From the NCBI GenBank assembly GCA_903821715.1, contig CAIJMB010000231.1, positions 1 to 7,836 of the forward strand: a DNA stretch of 7,836 nt. Reading direction: 5' to 3'. How positions within the stretch are numbered: position 1 is the first letter of the stretch; each line of letters opens with the position of its first letter. Below the pieces are notes generated by a model. It was not told where the DNA came from. It did no database searches and worked only from the letters and a program-made list of their open reading frames with translations. Source of the DNA: an uncultured Flavobacteriales bacterium (lineage in GTDB: Bacteria; Bacteroidota; Bacteroidia; Flavobacteriales; Schleiferiaceae). The position numbers and the translations under genes are program-made. Shown one piece after another: positions 1 through 4,994 of the stretch.

Positions 1-219
1 AGCGGACGCAACAAACTCAGCTTGAGTGTGGTGCAGTGTGCCGCCCGAGCTTTTGACGATTTTGACATCGAGTACGTGGTGCTTGGTCGAGCTATTTCAC
101 AACCAAAAACTCAGCCAGTCACACACACCCCCGCTTCGTCGTTGCCTGTGCGCCAAGGAGGCTATGATGAACTCATTCTGGTCCGCGACGGCAAGTTCCG
201 CGTGCTCGCGCCCGAGTAG
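1..219 (+). CDS. C-terminal fragment of an unrecognised protein (cut by window edge)
   Basis: Frame 1 is open from the first base to a TAG at 217-219, giving the last 72 residues of a protein whose start lies outside the window. A TTG at 22 could act as a start, but the frame continues upstream without a stop, so a truncated longer gene is more likely. The visible part begins SGRNKLSLSVVQ, is mixed and soluble-looking, has a proline/threonine-rich linker around residues 42-57, and ends in a short beta-like stretch (YDELILVRDGKFRVLAPE). There is no membrane segment and no motif I recognise, so I assign no function. The next gene starts 36 nt downstream on the same strand, so the two may be co-transcribed. 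Coding is supported by the open frame and by tight spacing to the following gene. Confidence 0.55.
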   Translation, partial: SGRNKLSLSVVQCAARAFDDFDIEYVVLGRAISQPKTQPVTHTPASSLPVRQGGYDELILVRDGKFRVLAPE

Positions 220-255
220 GCGTAAACCTTTGCGGCCGGATTCGGTTGAAAGGGT

Positions 256-711
256 ATGTACAAAATTGAACGCGAACAGTTTCTTCCCATTCCGCTCCAA
301 GAGGCATGGGACTTTTTTTCATCGCCGAGCAACCTCGCCAAGATTACGCCCTCGAGCCTCGGTTTCGTCGTGCACGGAAACGTGCCCGAGCGCATGTATC
401 CTGGGCTGTTCATTCAGTACACCGTTTCGCCACTCCTCGGAATTCCGATGCGCTGGGTTACCGAGATCACGCACGTTCGCGAGGGAGAGTACTTTGTCGA
501 CGAGCAGCGCGTCGGCCCCTACTCCATTTGGCACCACGAACACTTCTTTACTGCCGTCGAGGGGGGTGTGTTGATGCGCGATGTCGTCCACTACAAAGTG
601 CCGTTGGGGATTTTGGGACAGCTTGCGCACCCGTTCATCGTTCGCCCGAAGCTTGAGCAGATCTTTAGCTTCCGCTGGGAGGCCAACGAGCGCATGTTTG
701 GCAAGGCCTAA
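256..711 (+). CDS. SRPBCC (START/Bet v 1-like) family protein
   Basis: This encodes a 151-residue soluble protein of the SRPBCC helix-grip superfamily, whose members hold hydrophobic ligands in a deep cavity; the ligand here is unknown. The N-terminus fits the fold: a first beta strand (MYKIEREQFLPIPL), then the helix pair EAWDFFSSPSNLAKITP at about residues 16-32, typical of the coenzyme Q-binding/polyketide-cyclase-like branch. Strands follow at about 55-115 (QYTVSPL, WVTEITHV, HHEHFFTAV, RDVVHYKVP), and a long C-terminal helix from about residue 120 contains RPKLEQIFSFRWEANERMF. The length is normal for a single-domain member. There is no signal peptide, so it is probably cytoplasmic. The ATG at 256 fits the first strand; GAAAGGG lies only 1 nt upstream, too near for a ribosome binding site. 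Some annotations of this branch read 'cell division inhibitor', which I would not transfer. The stop overlaps a promoter-like box for the next gene. Confidence 0.85.
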   Translation: MYKIEREQFLPIPLQEAWDFFSSPSNLAKITPSSLGFVVHGNVPERMYPGLFIQYTVSPLLGIPMRWVTEITHVREGEYFVDEQRVGPYSIWHHEHFFTAVEGGVLMRDVVHYKVPLGILGQLAHPFIVRPKLEQIFSFRWEANERMFGKA

Positions 712-716
712 CTTTG
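709..716 (+). promoter_or_regulatory. Candidate Bacteroidota -7 box (TAACTTTG) before the DUF2452 gene
   Basis: TAACTTTG matches TAnnTTTG exactly. It overlaps the TAA stop of the SRPBCC gene and ends 5 nt before the ATG of the next gene, almost the same spacing as the box in front of lolD. Transcription would then start at or next to the start codon, giving a leaderless mRNA. No -33 TTG/TTTG is seen at 17-23 nt upstream; the TTTG at 697-700 is only 8 nt away. It could be chance. Confidence 0.35.
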
Positions 717-721
717 CAGCA

Positions 722-1162
722 ATGAGTAGCTCAAAAATCACGGTGAACCCGATTGACGCAGACAAGGTGGCGCAAAATCCCGGGCTGCTTCCGTACGCGC
801 ACAGTGTGAGCTCTCCGGTGATCGTTCCCACTCAAGAAGGAATGATTCGCGCCCAGTCGCTTGAAACGATGGCGCACCAGACGGACCAGCAAATGGAGCT
901 GCTACGCAAGCAAATGGAACTCCTGGCGGACCAAGCCAAAGCAATTCAGCGGCGCAGAGAGGTTTCGGAGTGGGTGTATTCTGCCAAAATGAGCTTTAAG
1001 CCCGTTATTAACCATGTGTACCACTTGTACCGCAAAGAAGACGGAGAATACGTGCTGTCGATGCTGAGCCCTGAGGAATGGACGCTTTCGCGCCGTGCCG
1101 CCCACGAGTTTGTTCACAGCATTCGCCTACTGGCTGACCTGACGTGGGACGTAGTTCGGTAA
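722..1162 (+). CDS. DUF2452 domain-containing protein
   Basis: This encodes a 146-residue protein of unknown function that I recognise as DUF2452 along its whole length. The family signature is the N-terminal block NPIDADKVAQNPGLLPYAHS (residues 9-28), followed by a charged, glutamine-rich helix at about 47-80 (QTDQQMELLRKQMELLADQAKAI, likely coiled coil), then EWVYSAKMSFKPVINHVYHLY (about 83-103) and the C-terminal VLSMLSPEEW...EFVHSIRLLADLTWDVV. From memory, the family also has eukaryotic members such as human C1orf50. The protein has no signal peptide or membrane segment, so it is probably cytoplasmic. The frame is open upstream, but the ATG at 722 is where family proteins begin and it lies just after the preceding stop (10-nt gap). 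Its last 19 nt overlap the start of the esterase gene, implying translational coupling. The coiled-coil helix suggests self-association (inference). Confidence 0.88.
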   Translation: MSSSKITVNPIDADKVAQNPGLLPYAHSVSSPVIVPTQEGMIRAQSLETMAHQTDQQMELLRKQMELLADQAKAIQRRREVSEWVYSAKMSFKPVINHVYHLYRKEDGEYVLSMLSPEEWTLSRRAAHEFVHSIRLLADLTWDVVR

Positions 1163-1779
1163 TTGACCTGTCGCAATCCCGGTGGCGTGCCGCCGAATCC
1201 ACAGCGCGAAAGGAACTTTGGTTTTTGCACGGCTACGCGAGCAACGAAGATGATCTTTTTGGACTCGCGCGACTCATTCCAGCGGACTGGAACGTGCGGT
1301 CACTGCAGGCACCTCGCCCACTACCTTCGGGCGGCTATGCCTGGTACGACCTACATTTTGACGCCAACGGAGTGCGGCATGTAGACCCTGAGCAGGTGTG
1401 GTCAAGCCTCGATTCCCTCGCGGAACTACTTGAGTGCAACTCGATTAAGCCTGTAATCTTAGGTTTTTCACAGGGCGGAATTCTCGCGAATGCCCTCGCC
1501 GCAACCCATCCGGATCTCATTCAAGGCTGCGCGGCAGTGGCAAGCTACTTTCCCAACGATTGGTTTGATTCCGCGTTGGAATGGAATGCTCAAACGGACC
1601 TCCCTCACCTCGCGGTGGTCGGCGACGAAGACGGTGTGATTCCGCCGACGCTGTCGGTTCCGAGCTACGAAACGGCCAACGTACGGGGTGCCGGAATCGA
1701 AGTGCAGCGCTTTCGAATGGGGCACGGAATCGCGCCCGACAGCTGGCAAGCTATTGCGCGCTGGCTTTCGAATTTTTAA
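1144..1779 (+). CDS. Alpha/beta-hydrolase, carboxylesterase/phospholipase family
   Basis: This encodes a 211-residue hydrolase of the small-esterase branch (phospholipase/carboxylesterase, PF02230-like). A complete Ser-Asp-His triad is visible: Ser109 in the nucleophile elbow GFSQG (107-111), Asp163 in GDEDGVIP (160-167) and His194 in RMGHGI. The oxyanion-hole segment LHGYASNEDDLFGLARLIP (28-46) and the GGYAWYDL block (63-70) also fit the family. Length is typical and there is no signal peptide, so it should be a cytoplasmic ester hydrolase; the substrate cannot be read from sequence. The start is GTG at 1144: an in-frame TGA at 1135-1137 excludes anything earlier and no in-frame ATG precedes the conserved HGY region. 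The start lies inside the end of the DUF2452 gene, so initiation probably depends on its translation. The last 29 nt overlap the 3' end of pnuC on the other strand. Confidence 0.88.
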   Translation: MGRSSVIDLSQSRWRAAESTARKELWFLHGYASNEDDLFGLARLIPADWNVRSLQAPRPLPSGGYAWYDLHFDANGVRHVDPEQVWSSLDSLAELLECNSIKPVILGFSQGGILANALAATHPDLIQGCAAVASYFPNDWFDSALEWNAQTDLPHLAVVGDEDGVIPPTLSVPSYETANVRGAGIEVQRFRMGHGIAPDSWQAIARWLSNF

Positions 1780-2302
1780 GGGGTTCGGCCCAGCGGAACC
1801 ACCCCCATACCGAAACCATTGCCATCACGGCACTGTAGGTCGCGTAGACCCAAAGTCCGCGGTCTGCGTACAGCCACGCGCCGACCCCGTTCAAGGTGAT
1901 CCAAATAATCCAGTTGAGTCGCTCGCGCTTGACTTGCCACCATGTTCCGAGAATTCCGCCCGCAAACATGATCCCATCGGCGAGCGGTCGTGGATTGTCG
2001 GTGGCCGCATTCATGAGGTATGCCGTGGCCAGCGCCAGACCCAAGGCCACAATGAAGTCGTTGGTGAGTCTACCTACTAAAGGTTTGAACTCCGCCCGAC
2101 CCCAACGGACCCAGCCCAATACGGCAAGCACGGCATAACCTAGGTTGAGAAGGGATTCCGCGTAAAGTTTGGCATCAAATAGGACGGCAACCCCCGCGAG
2201 GGTCCCAAAAAAACCGAGGGGCCATGCCCAGCGCCTGCCGATGGCAAGACCCAGAGCATAGCCCCCGTTGAGTAGCGCCGAGGAAATTTCGAGCGCGAGC
2301 AT
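1751..2302 (-). CDS. pnuC: PnuC-family nicotinamide riboside/vitamin transporter
   Basis: This encodes a 183-residue inner-membrane protein of the PnuC family, which imports nicotinamide riboside (or, in the PnuT and PnuX branches, thiamine or riboflavin) by facilitated diffusion with trapping by phosphorylation. Seven hydrophobic segments can be counted, at about residues 6-27, 28-46, 48-67, 82-101, 108-123, 129-146 and 149-171, matching the family's seven helices. The duplicated aromatic signatures GWVRW (63-67) and GWFRW (167-171) and the block NGVGAWLYADRGLWVYA (138-154) are diagnostic. The start is fixed: sucC's TAA lies two codons upstream in the same frame. With only 6 nt between the genes and no visible promoter or ribosome binding site, it is probably expressed from the sucC promoter. 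No kinase or vitamin gene, TPP or FMN riboswitch lies near, so the substrate branch is undecided; nicotinamide riboside is the default guess. Confidence 0.88.
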   Translation of the reverse strand: MLALEISSALLNGGYALGLAIGRRWAWPLGFFGTLAGVAVLFDAKLYAESLLNLGYAVLAVLGWVRWGRAEFKPLVGRLTNDFIVALGLALATAYLMNAATDNPRPLADGIMFAGGILGTWWQVKRERLNWIIWITLNGVGAWLYADRGLWVYATYSAVMAMVSVWGWFRWAEPLKNSKASAQ

Positions 2303-2308
2303 CGGTGA

Positions 2309-3499
2309 TTAGCCTACGTGCTGGCGAACCAGGTCGGCCGCCTCTTGAAGCATGATCGCTGAGTAGACCTTAAGTCCGCTGTCTTCGATGAGCTTCTTGG
2401 CTTCGGCCGCATTGGTTCCTTGAAGGCGTACAATGATGGGCACAGGAATTTCGCCGATCGAACGGTACGCGTCCACGATGCCTTGAGCAACGCGGTCGCA
2501 GCGAACGATTCCGCCAAAAATATTCACCAGGATGGCCTTGACGTTCGAATCCTCAAGGATGATGCGGAATGCGGTCTCGACGCGCTGGGCATCGGCGGTT
2601 CCGCCCACGTCCAGGAAGTTGGCGGGATTTCCGCCAGCCATCTTAATGATGTCCATGGTGGCCATAGCGAGGCCAGCTCCGTTCACCATACAACCCACGT
2701 TGCCGTCGAGCTTCACGAAGTTCAAGCCCACTTCACCGGCGCGAACCTCGGTGGGATCCTCTTCACGGGTGTCGCGCAACGCAGCGAGGTTGGGATGGCG
2801 GAACAAGGCATTGTCGTCAAGAACCACCTTGGCGTCGACGGCCATGATCTTGTCGTCGCTCGTCTTAAGCACGGGGTTGATCTCAAAAAGTGAAGCGTCG
2901 GCACCCTGATAGGCCTTGACCAGACTCTTCACAAAGGCAATCATTTCTTTGAACGCGGCTCCGCTTAAGCCCAAATTGAAGGCAATACGGCGCGCTTGAA
3001 AGTCCTGTAGCCCTACAGATGGGTCAATCAATTCAGTAAAAATGCGCTCGGGGTGGTTCTCAGCCACCTCTTCGATGTCCATGCCGCCGTCGGGGCTGTA
3101 CATGATCATAGGCTTGCCGGCAGCGCGGTCCAAGAGTACGGACATGTAGAACTCAGATGTGGGGGTCTCACCAGGGTAGTACACGTCTTCAGCGATGAGT
3201 ACTTGGTGAACTTTCTTGCCTTCGGCCGACGTTTGCGGCGTAACCAGCATCATACCGATGATCTGCTCGGCGCGCTCGCGCACCTCGTCCAGGTTCTTGG
3301 CGAGCTTTACACCTCCGCCTTTTCCACGGCCACCTGCGTGCACCTGGGCCTTCACGACATGCCAACCGGTACCGGTTTGCTCGGTCAATTGCTTCGCGGC
3401 TGCTACGGCCTCGTCGGGAGTTGTTGCGACGATTCCGCGTTGAATGCGTACCCCGTAGGAAGCGAGAATTTCTTTGCCTTGGTATTCGTGAAGGTTCAT
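2309..3499 (-). CDS. sucC: Succinyl-CoA synthetase (succinate-CoA ligase) beta subunit
   Basis: This encodes the 396-residue nucleotide-binding subunit that, with SucD, converts succinyl-CoA + NDP + Pi to succinate + CoA + NTP in the TCA cycle, in the cytoplasm. The N-terminal ATP-grasp domain begins MNLHEYQGKEIL and holds the nucleotide-binding loop KAQVHAGGRGKGGGVKL (50-66), the metal-site block EINP (206-209) and the acidic AVDAK (220-224). The C-terminal ligase domain carries GNVGCMVNGAGLAMATMD (266-283), GGNPANFLDVGGTA (289-302), NIFGGI (326-331) and RLQGTN (358-363). All are intact and the length is normal. The frame stays open 30 codons upstream to 3589, but the ATG at 3499 is where all SucC proteins start. 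A -7 box lies at 3535-3542, leaving a leader of about 30 nt. sucD is not adjacent; pnuC follows 6 nt downstream in the same frame. Confidence 0.97.
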   Translation of the reverse strand: MNLHEYQGKEILASYGVRIQRGIVATTPDEAVAAAKQLTEQTGTGWHVVKAQVHAGGRGKGGGVKLAKNLDEVRERAEQIIGMMLVTPQTSAEGKKVHQVLIAEDVYYPGETPTSEFYMSVLLDRAAGKPMIMYSPDGGMDIEEVAENHPERIFTELIDPSVGLQDFQARRIAFNLGLSGAAFKEMIAFVKSLVKAYQGADASLFEINPVLKTSDDKIMAVDAKVVLDDNALFRHPNLAALRDTREEDPTEVRAGEVGLNFVKLDGNVGCMVNGAGLAMATMDIIKMAGGNPANFLDVGGTADAQRVETAFRIILEDSNVKAILVNIFGGIVRCDRVAQGIVDAYRSIGEIPVPIIVRLQGTNAAEAKKLIEDSGLKVYSAIMLQEAADLVRQHVG

Positions 3500-3534
3500 A
3501 GTCGAAAAATTTCTTAGGTTGCGAACAGACGCGG

Positions 3535-3542
3535 CAAAAGTA
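3535..3542 (-). promoter_or_regulatory. Candidate -7 box of the sucC promoter
   Basis: Read on the minus strand the bases are TACTTTTG, an exact fit to the Bacteroidota -7 consensus TAnnTTTG. The box ends 35 nt before the sucC ATG, so transcription would start roughly 30 nt upstream of the gene, with an A/T-rich leader just before the start codon. I see no convincing TTG/TTTG -33 element 17-23 nt further upstream. Confidence 0.6.
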
Positions 3543-3551
3543 CGCTCCACG

Positions 3552-3567
3552 GGGCGGAATTCAGCCC
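3552..3567. repeat. Near-perfect 16-bp palindrome between divergent promoter boxes (possible operator)
   Basis: The bases GGGCgGAATTCaGCCC form an inverted repeat broken by a single mismatched pair. The palindrome sits directly against the lolD-side -7 box and 9 nt from the sucC-side box. Its place inside both core promoters suggests a binding site for a dimeric regulator, but no regulator gene is present and chance cannot be excluded for a sequence this short. Confidence 0.35.
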
Positions 3568-3575
3568 TACTTTTG
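3568..3575 (+). promoter_or_regulatory. Candidate -7 box of the lolD-TIGR02757-rarA operon
   Basis: TACTTTTG, identical to the sucC-side box but on the opposite strand, ends only 4 nt before the lolD ATG at 3580. In this phylum the -7 box lies a few bases before the transcription start, so the mRNA would begin at or within a base or two of the start codon, that is, be leaderless. No clear -33 element is seen. Confidence 0.55.
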
Positions 3576-3579
3576 AGCC

Positions 3580-4233
3580 ATGCCGCCACTTATTCTCGCA
3601 GAAAACATTACCAAAAGCTATGGGGACCTCGCTGTTCTTAAGGGCGTCGATTTCTCGCTTGAAGTACGTGAATTTGTGGCGATTACCGGGGCAAGTGGCT
3701 CGGGTAAGTCCACGCTGCTTCACATTCTCGCAGGTCTGGATCAGCCCGACAGCGGAACCCTATCCTTTCAAGGGAGCCCGTACCCGCGAAGCGGTTCCGC
3801 ACTCGAACGCTTTCGAAACCAGAGTCTTGGGCTCGTGTTTCAGTTTCACCACCTGATGCCAGAGCTCACGGCACTTGAGAACATTTTGCTTCCCGCAGCT
3901 ATTGCCGGAACTGCCAATGCCGAGGCCACGAACCGCGCACGCACAATCGCCGAGCGGCTTGATGTGGCCCACCGACTCACCCACCGCCCTGACGAACTCA
4001 GTGGCGGAGAGCAGCAGCGGATTGCCATCGCACGTGCGCTAATCAACCAACCCCAGGTCGTCTTGGCGGATGAACCGTCGGGAAACCTGGACCGCGAACG
4101 CTCCGAGGAACTCTACCACCTGCTGGACGAAGCCCGCACCGAGTGGAATGTAGCTGTGGTCGTCGTGACCCACGCCGACGGGCTTGCCGCCCGAGCAGAC
4201 CGCCGGCTGCACTTGCGCGACGGGCGATGGTAG
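3580..4233 (+). CDS. lolD: ABC transporter ATP-binding protein, LolD-like (lipoprotein release)
   Basis: This encodes a 217-residue ABC ATPase that most resembles LolD, the cytoplasmic motor of LolCDE, which extracts lipoproteins from the inner membrane and hands them to LolA. Every ABC motif is intact: Walker [10 protein letters not shown] (37-45), Q-loop Gln88 in [17 protein letters not shown] (85-101), signature [15 protein letters not shown] (140-154), Walker B VVLADE with catalytic Glu165, D-loop SGNLD, and switch His198. The Q-loop motif FQFHHLMPE is the LolD hallmark within the larger LolD/MacB/FtsE group. The length is standard. The N-terminus ([16 protein letters not shown]) fits the family, supporting the ATG at 3580. 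No permease (LolC/E) gene is adjacent, so the partner must be encoded elsewhere; a MacB- or FtsE-type role is less likely. The stop overlaps the next gene by 7 nt, marking an operon. Confidence 0.88.
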   Translation: MPPLILAENITKSYGDLAVLKGVDFSLEVREFVAITGASGSGKSTLLHILAGLDQPDSGTLSFQGSPYPRSGSALERFRNQSLGLVFQFHHLMPELTALENILLPAAIAGTANAEATNRARTIAERLDVAHRLTHRPDELSGGEQQRIAIARALINQPQVVLADEPSGNLDRERSEELYHLLDEARTEWNVAVVVVTHADGLAARADRRLHLRDGRW

Positions 4234-4994
4234 CCGACCTTTTGCTGGAATGGGCCGACCGCATTGAGCATCCAGATTTTATTGCGCTCGACCCACTGTC
4301 ACTTCCGAGGCGCTTTGCCGACGACCCTGCAAGCGCGGAACTCGTAGGATTTATGGCCGCCACCATTGCATGGGGCAGCCGACCGTCCATTATTAAGTCT
4401 GCCGAACGTGCACTCGCCGGAATGGGCGAACGCCCCGTGCAGTGGCTGCTCGAAGCCGACGACGCGGACCTCGCTGCGCTTCCCTGGAGGCACCGGACCT
4501 TGATGGCTGAGGACGCACTCACCTTGCTGCAGGGGCTACAGCGCGGATTTCGCGAGAATGGATCGCTTGCCCCGTGGTTTGCACCCCTCCCCGGAGAGAC
4601 CAGCTATGGCCCCGCCATCGACCGAGCGCGGACTGAGATTCTGGGCGTCCACATCCACAGCCGAACGGCCAAGCATTTTGCCAGTCCCGCTGCGGGTTCA
4701 GCGGCGAAACGCCTTCATCTGTTTTTGCGGTGGATGGTTCGCCCTGCCACCCGAGGGGTGGACCTCGGAATTTGGTCGCACTTGCCCAAAAACATCTTGA
4801 GCTGCCCGCTCGACGTGCACACGGGGCGAGTGGCTCGCGGATTAGGCCTACTTCACCGGACTTCGAACGATGCGCGGGCCGTACACGAGCTGGACCTTGC
4901 TCTGCGCCAAATTGACCCCGAAGATCCAGCGCGCTTGGACTTTGCGCTGTTTGGATTAGGACTCGAGGCCCCCGAACTTTGGCAGAATGGCTAG
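4227..4994 (+). CDS. TIGR02757/DUF2400 family protein, function unknown
   Basis: This encodes a 255-residue soluble protein that I recognise as the TIGR02757 (DUF2400) family, known mainly from Bacteroidota and uncharacterised as far as I know. Family blocks in order: DPLSLPRRF (22-30), ELVGFMAATIAWGSRPSIIKSA (38-59), GSAAKRLHLFLRWMVR (157-172), GVDLGIW (177-183), PLDVHTGRVARGLGLLHR (194-211), then the C-terminal AVHELDLALRQIDPEDP and LDFALFGLG. The segments around Lys161 and Asp196 (K...LDVH..RV.R.LG) recall the Lys...Asp catalytic arrangement of HhH-GPD DNA glycosylases (inference only). The frame is open upstream inside lolD, but the ATG at 4227 overlaps the lolD stop by 7 nt and gives the usual family length. 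The 3' end overlaps rarA by 8 nt. This coupling to a DNA-repair ATPase is consistent with, but does not prove, a role in DNA metabolism. Confidence 0.9.
   Translation: MVADLLLEWADRIEHPDFIALDPLSLPRRFADDPASAELVGFMAATIAWGSRPSIIKSAERALAGMGERPVQWLLEADDADLAALPWRHRTLMAEDALTLLQGLQRGFRENGSLAPWFAPLPGETSYGPAIDRARTEILGVHIHSRTAKHFASPAAGSAAKRLHLFLRWMVRPATRGVDLGIWSHLPKNILSCPLDVHTGRVARGLGLLHRTSNDARAVHELDLALRQIDPEDPARLDFALFGLGLEAPELWQNG

Noticed and set aside
225..232. AACCTTTG as a -7 promoter box before the SRPBCC gene
   Set aside because: The first base of TAnnTTTG is wrong and no -33 element is present; the 36-nt gap does not need its own promoter.
248..254. GAAAGGG as a Shine-Dalgarno site for the SRPBCC gene
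   Set aside because: It lies 1 nt from the ATG, too close to position the ribosome, and the other genes in the window lack such sites.
26..574. Long alternative frame (182 codons) across the first two genes
   Set aside because: Its product is serine/arginine/cysteine-rich without family features, and it overlaps the clear SRPBCC frame.
1780..1805. Hairpin GGTTC/GAACC with a 9-nt loop and bulged outer G:C pairs just after the esterase stop, as a terminator
   Set aside because: No T-tract follows it on the plus strand, and on the minus strand it lies inside pnuC coding sequence; the stem is short and may come from codon composition.
2420..3517. Two long plus-strand open frames antisense to sucC (157 and 154 codons)
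   Set aside because: They mirror a strongly conserved gene; such shadows are expected in GC-rich coding DNA and show no motif or start signal.
3500..3589. N-terminal extension of SucC by 30 residues
   Set aside because: SucC proteins begin at MNLHEYQGKEIL, and the extension would cover the -7 box and the palindrome.
4143..4226. Upstream start adding 28 residues to the TIGR02757 protein
   Set aside because: The added stretch is arginine-rich, out of family, and overlaps lolD's C-terminal coding region; ATG 4227 gives family length and an operon-type overlap.
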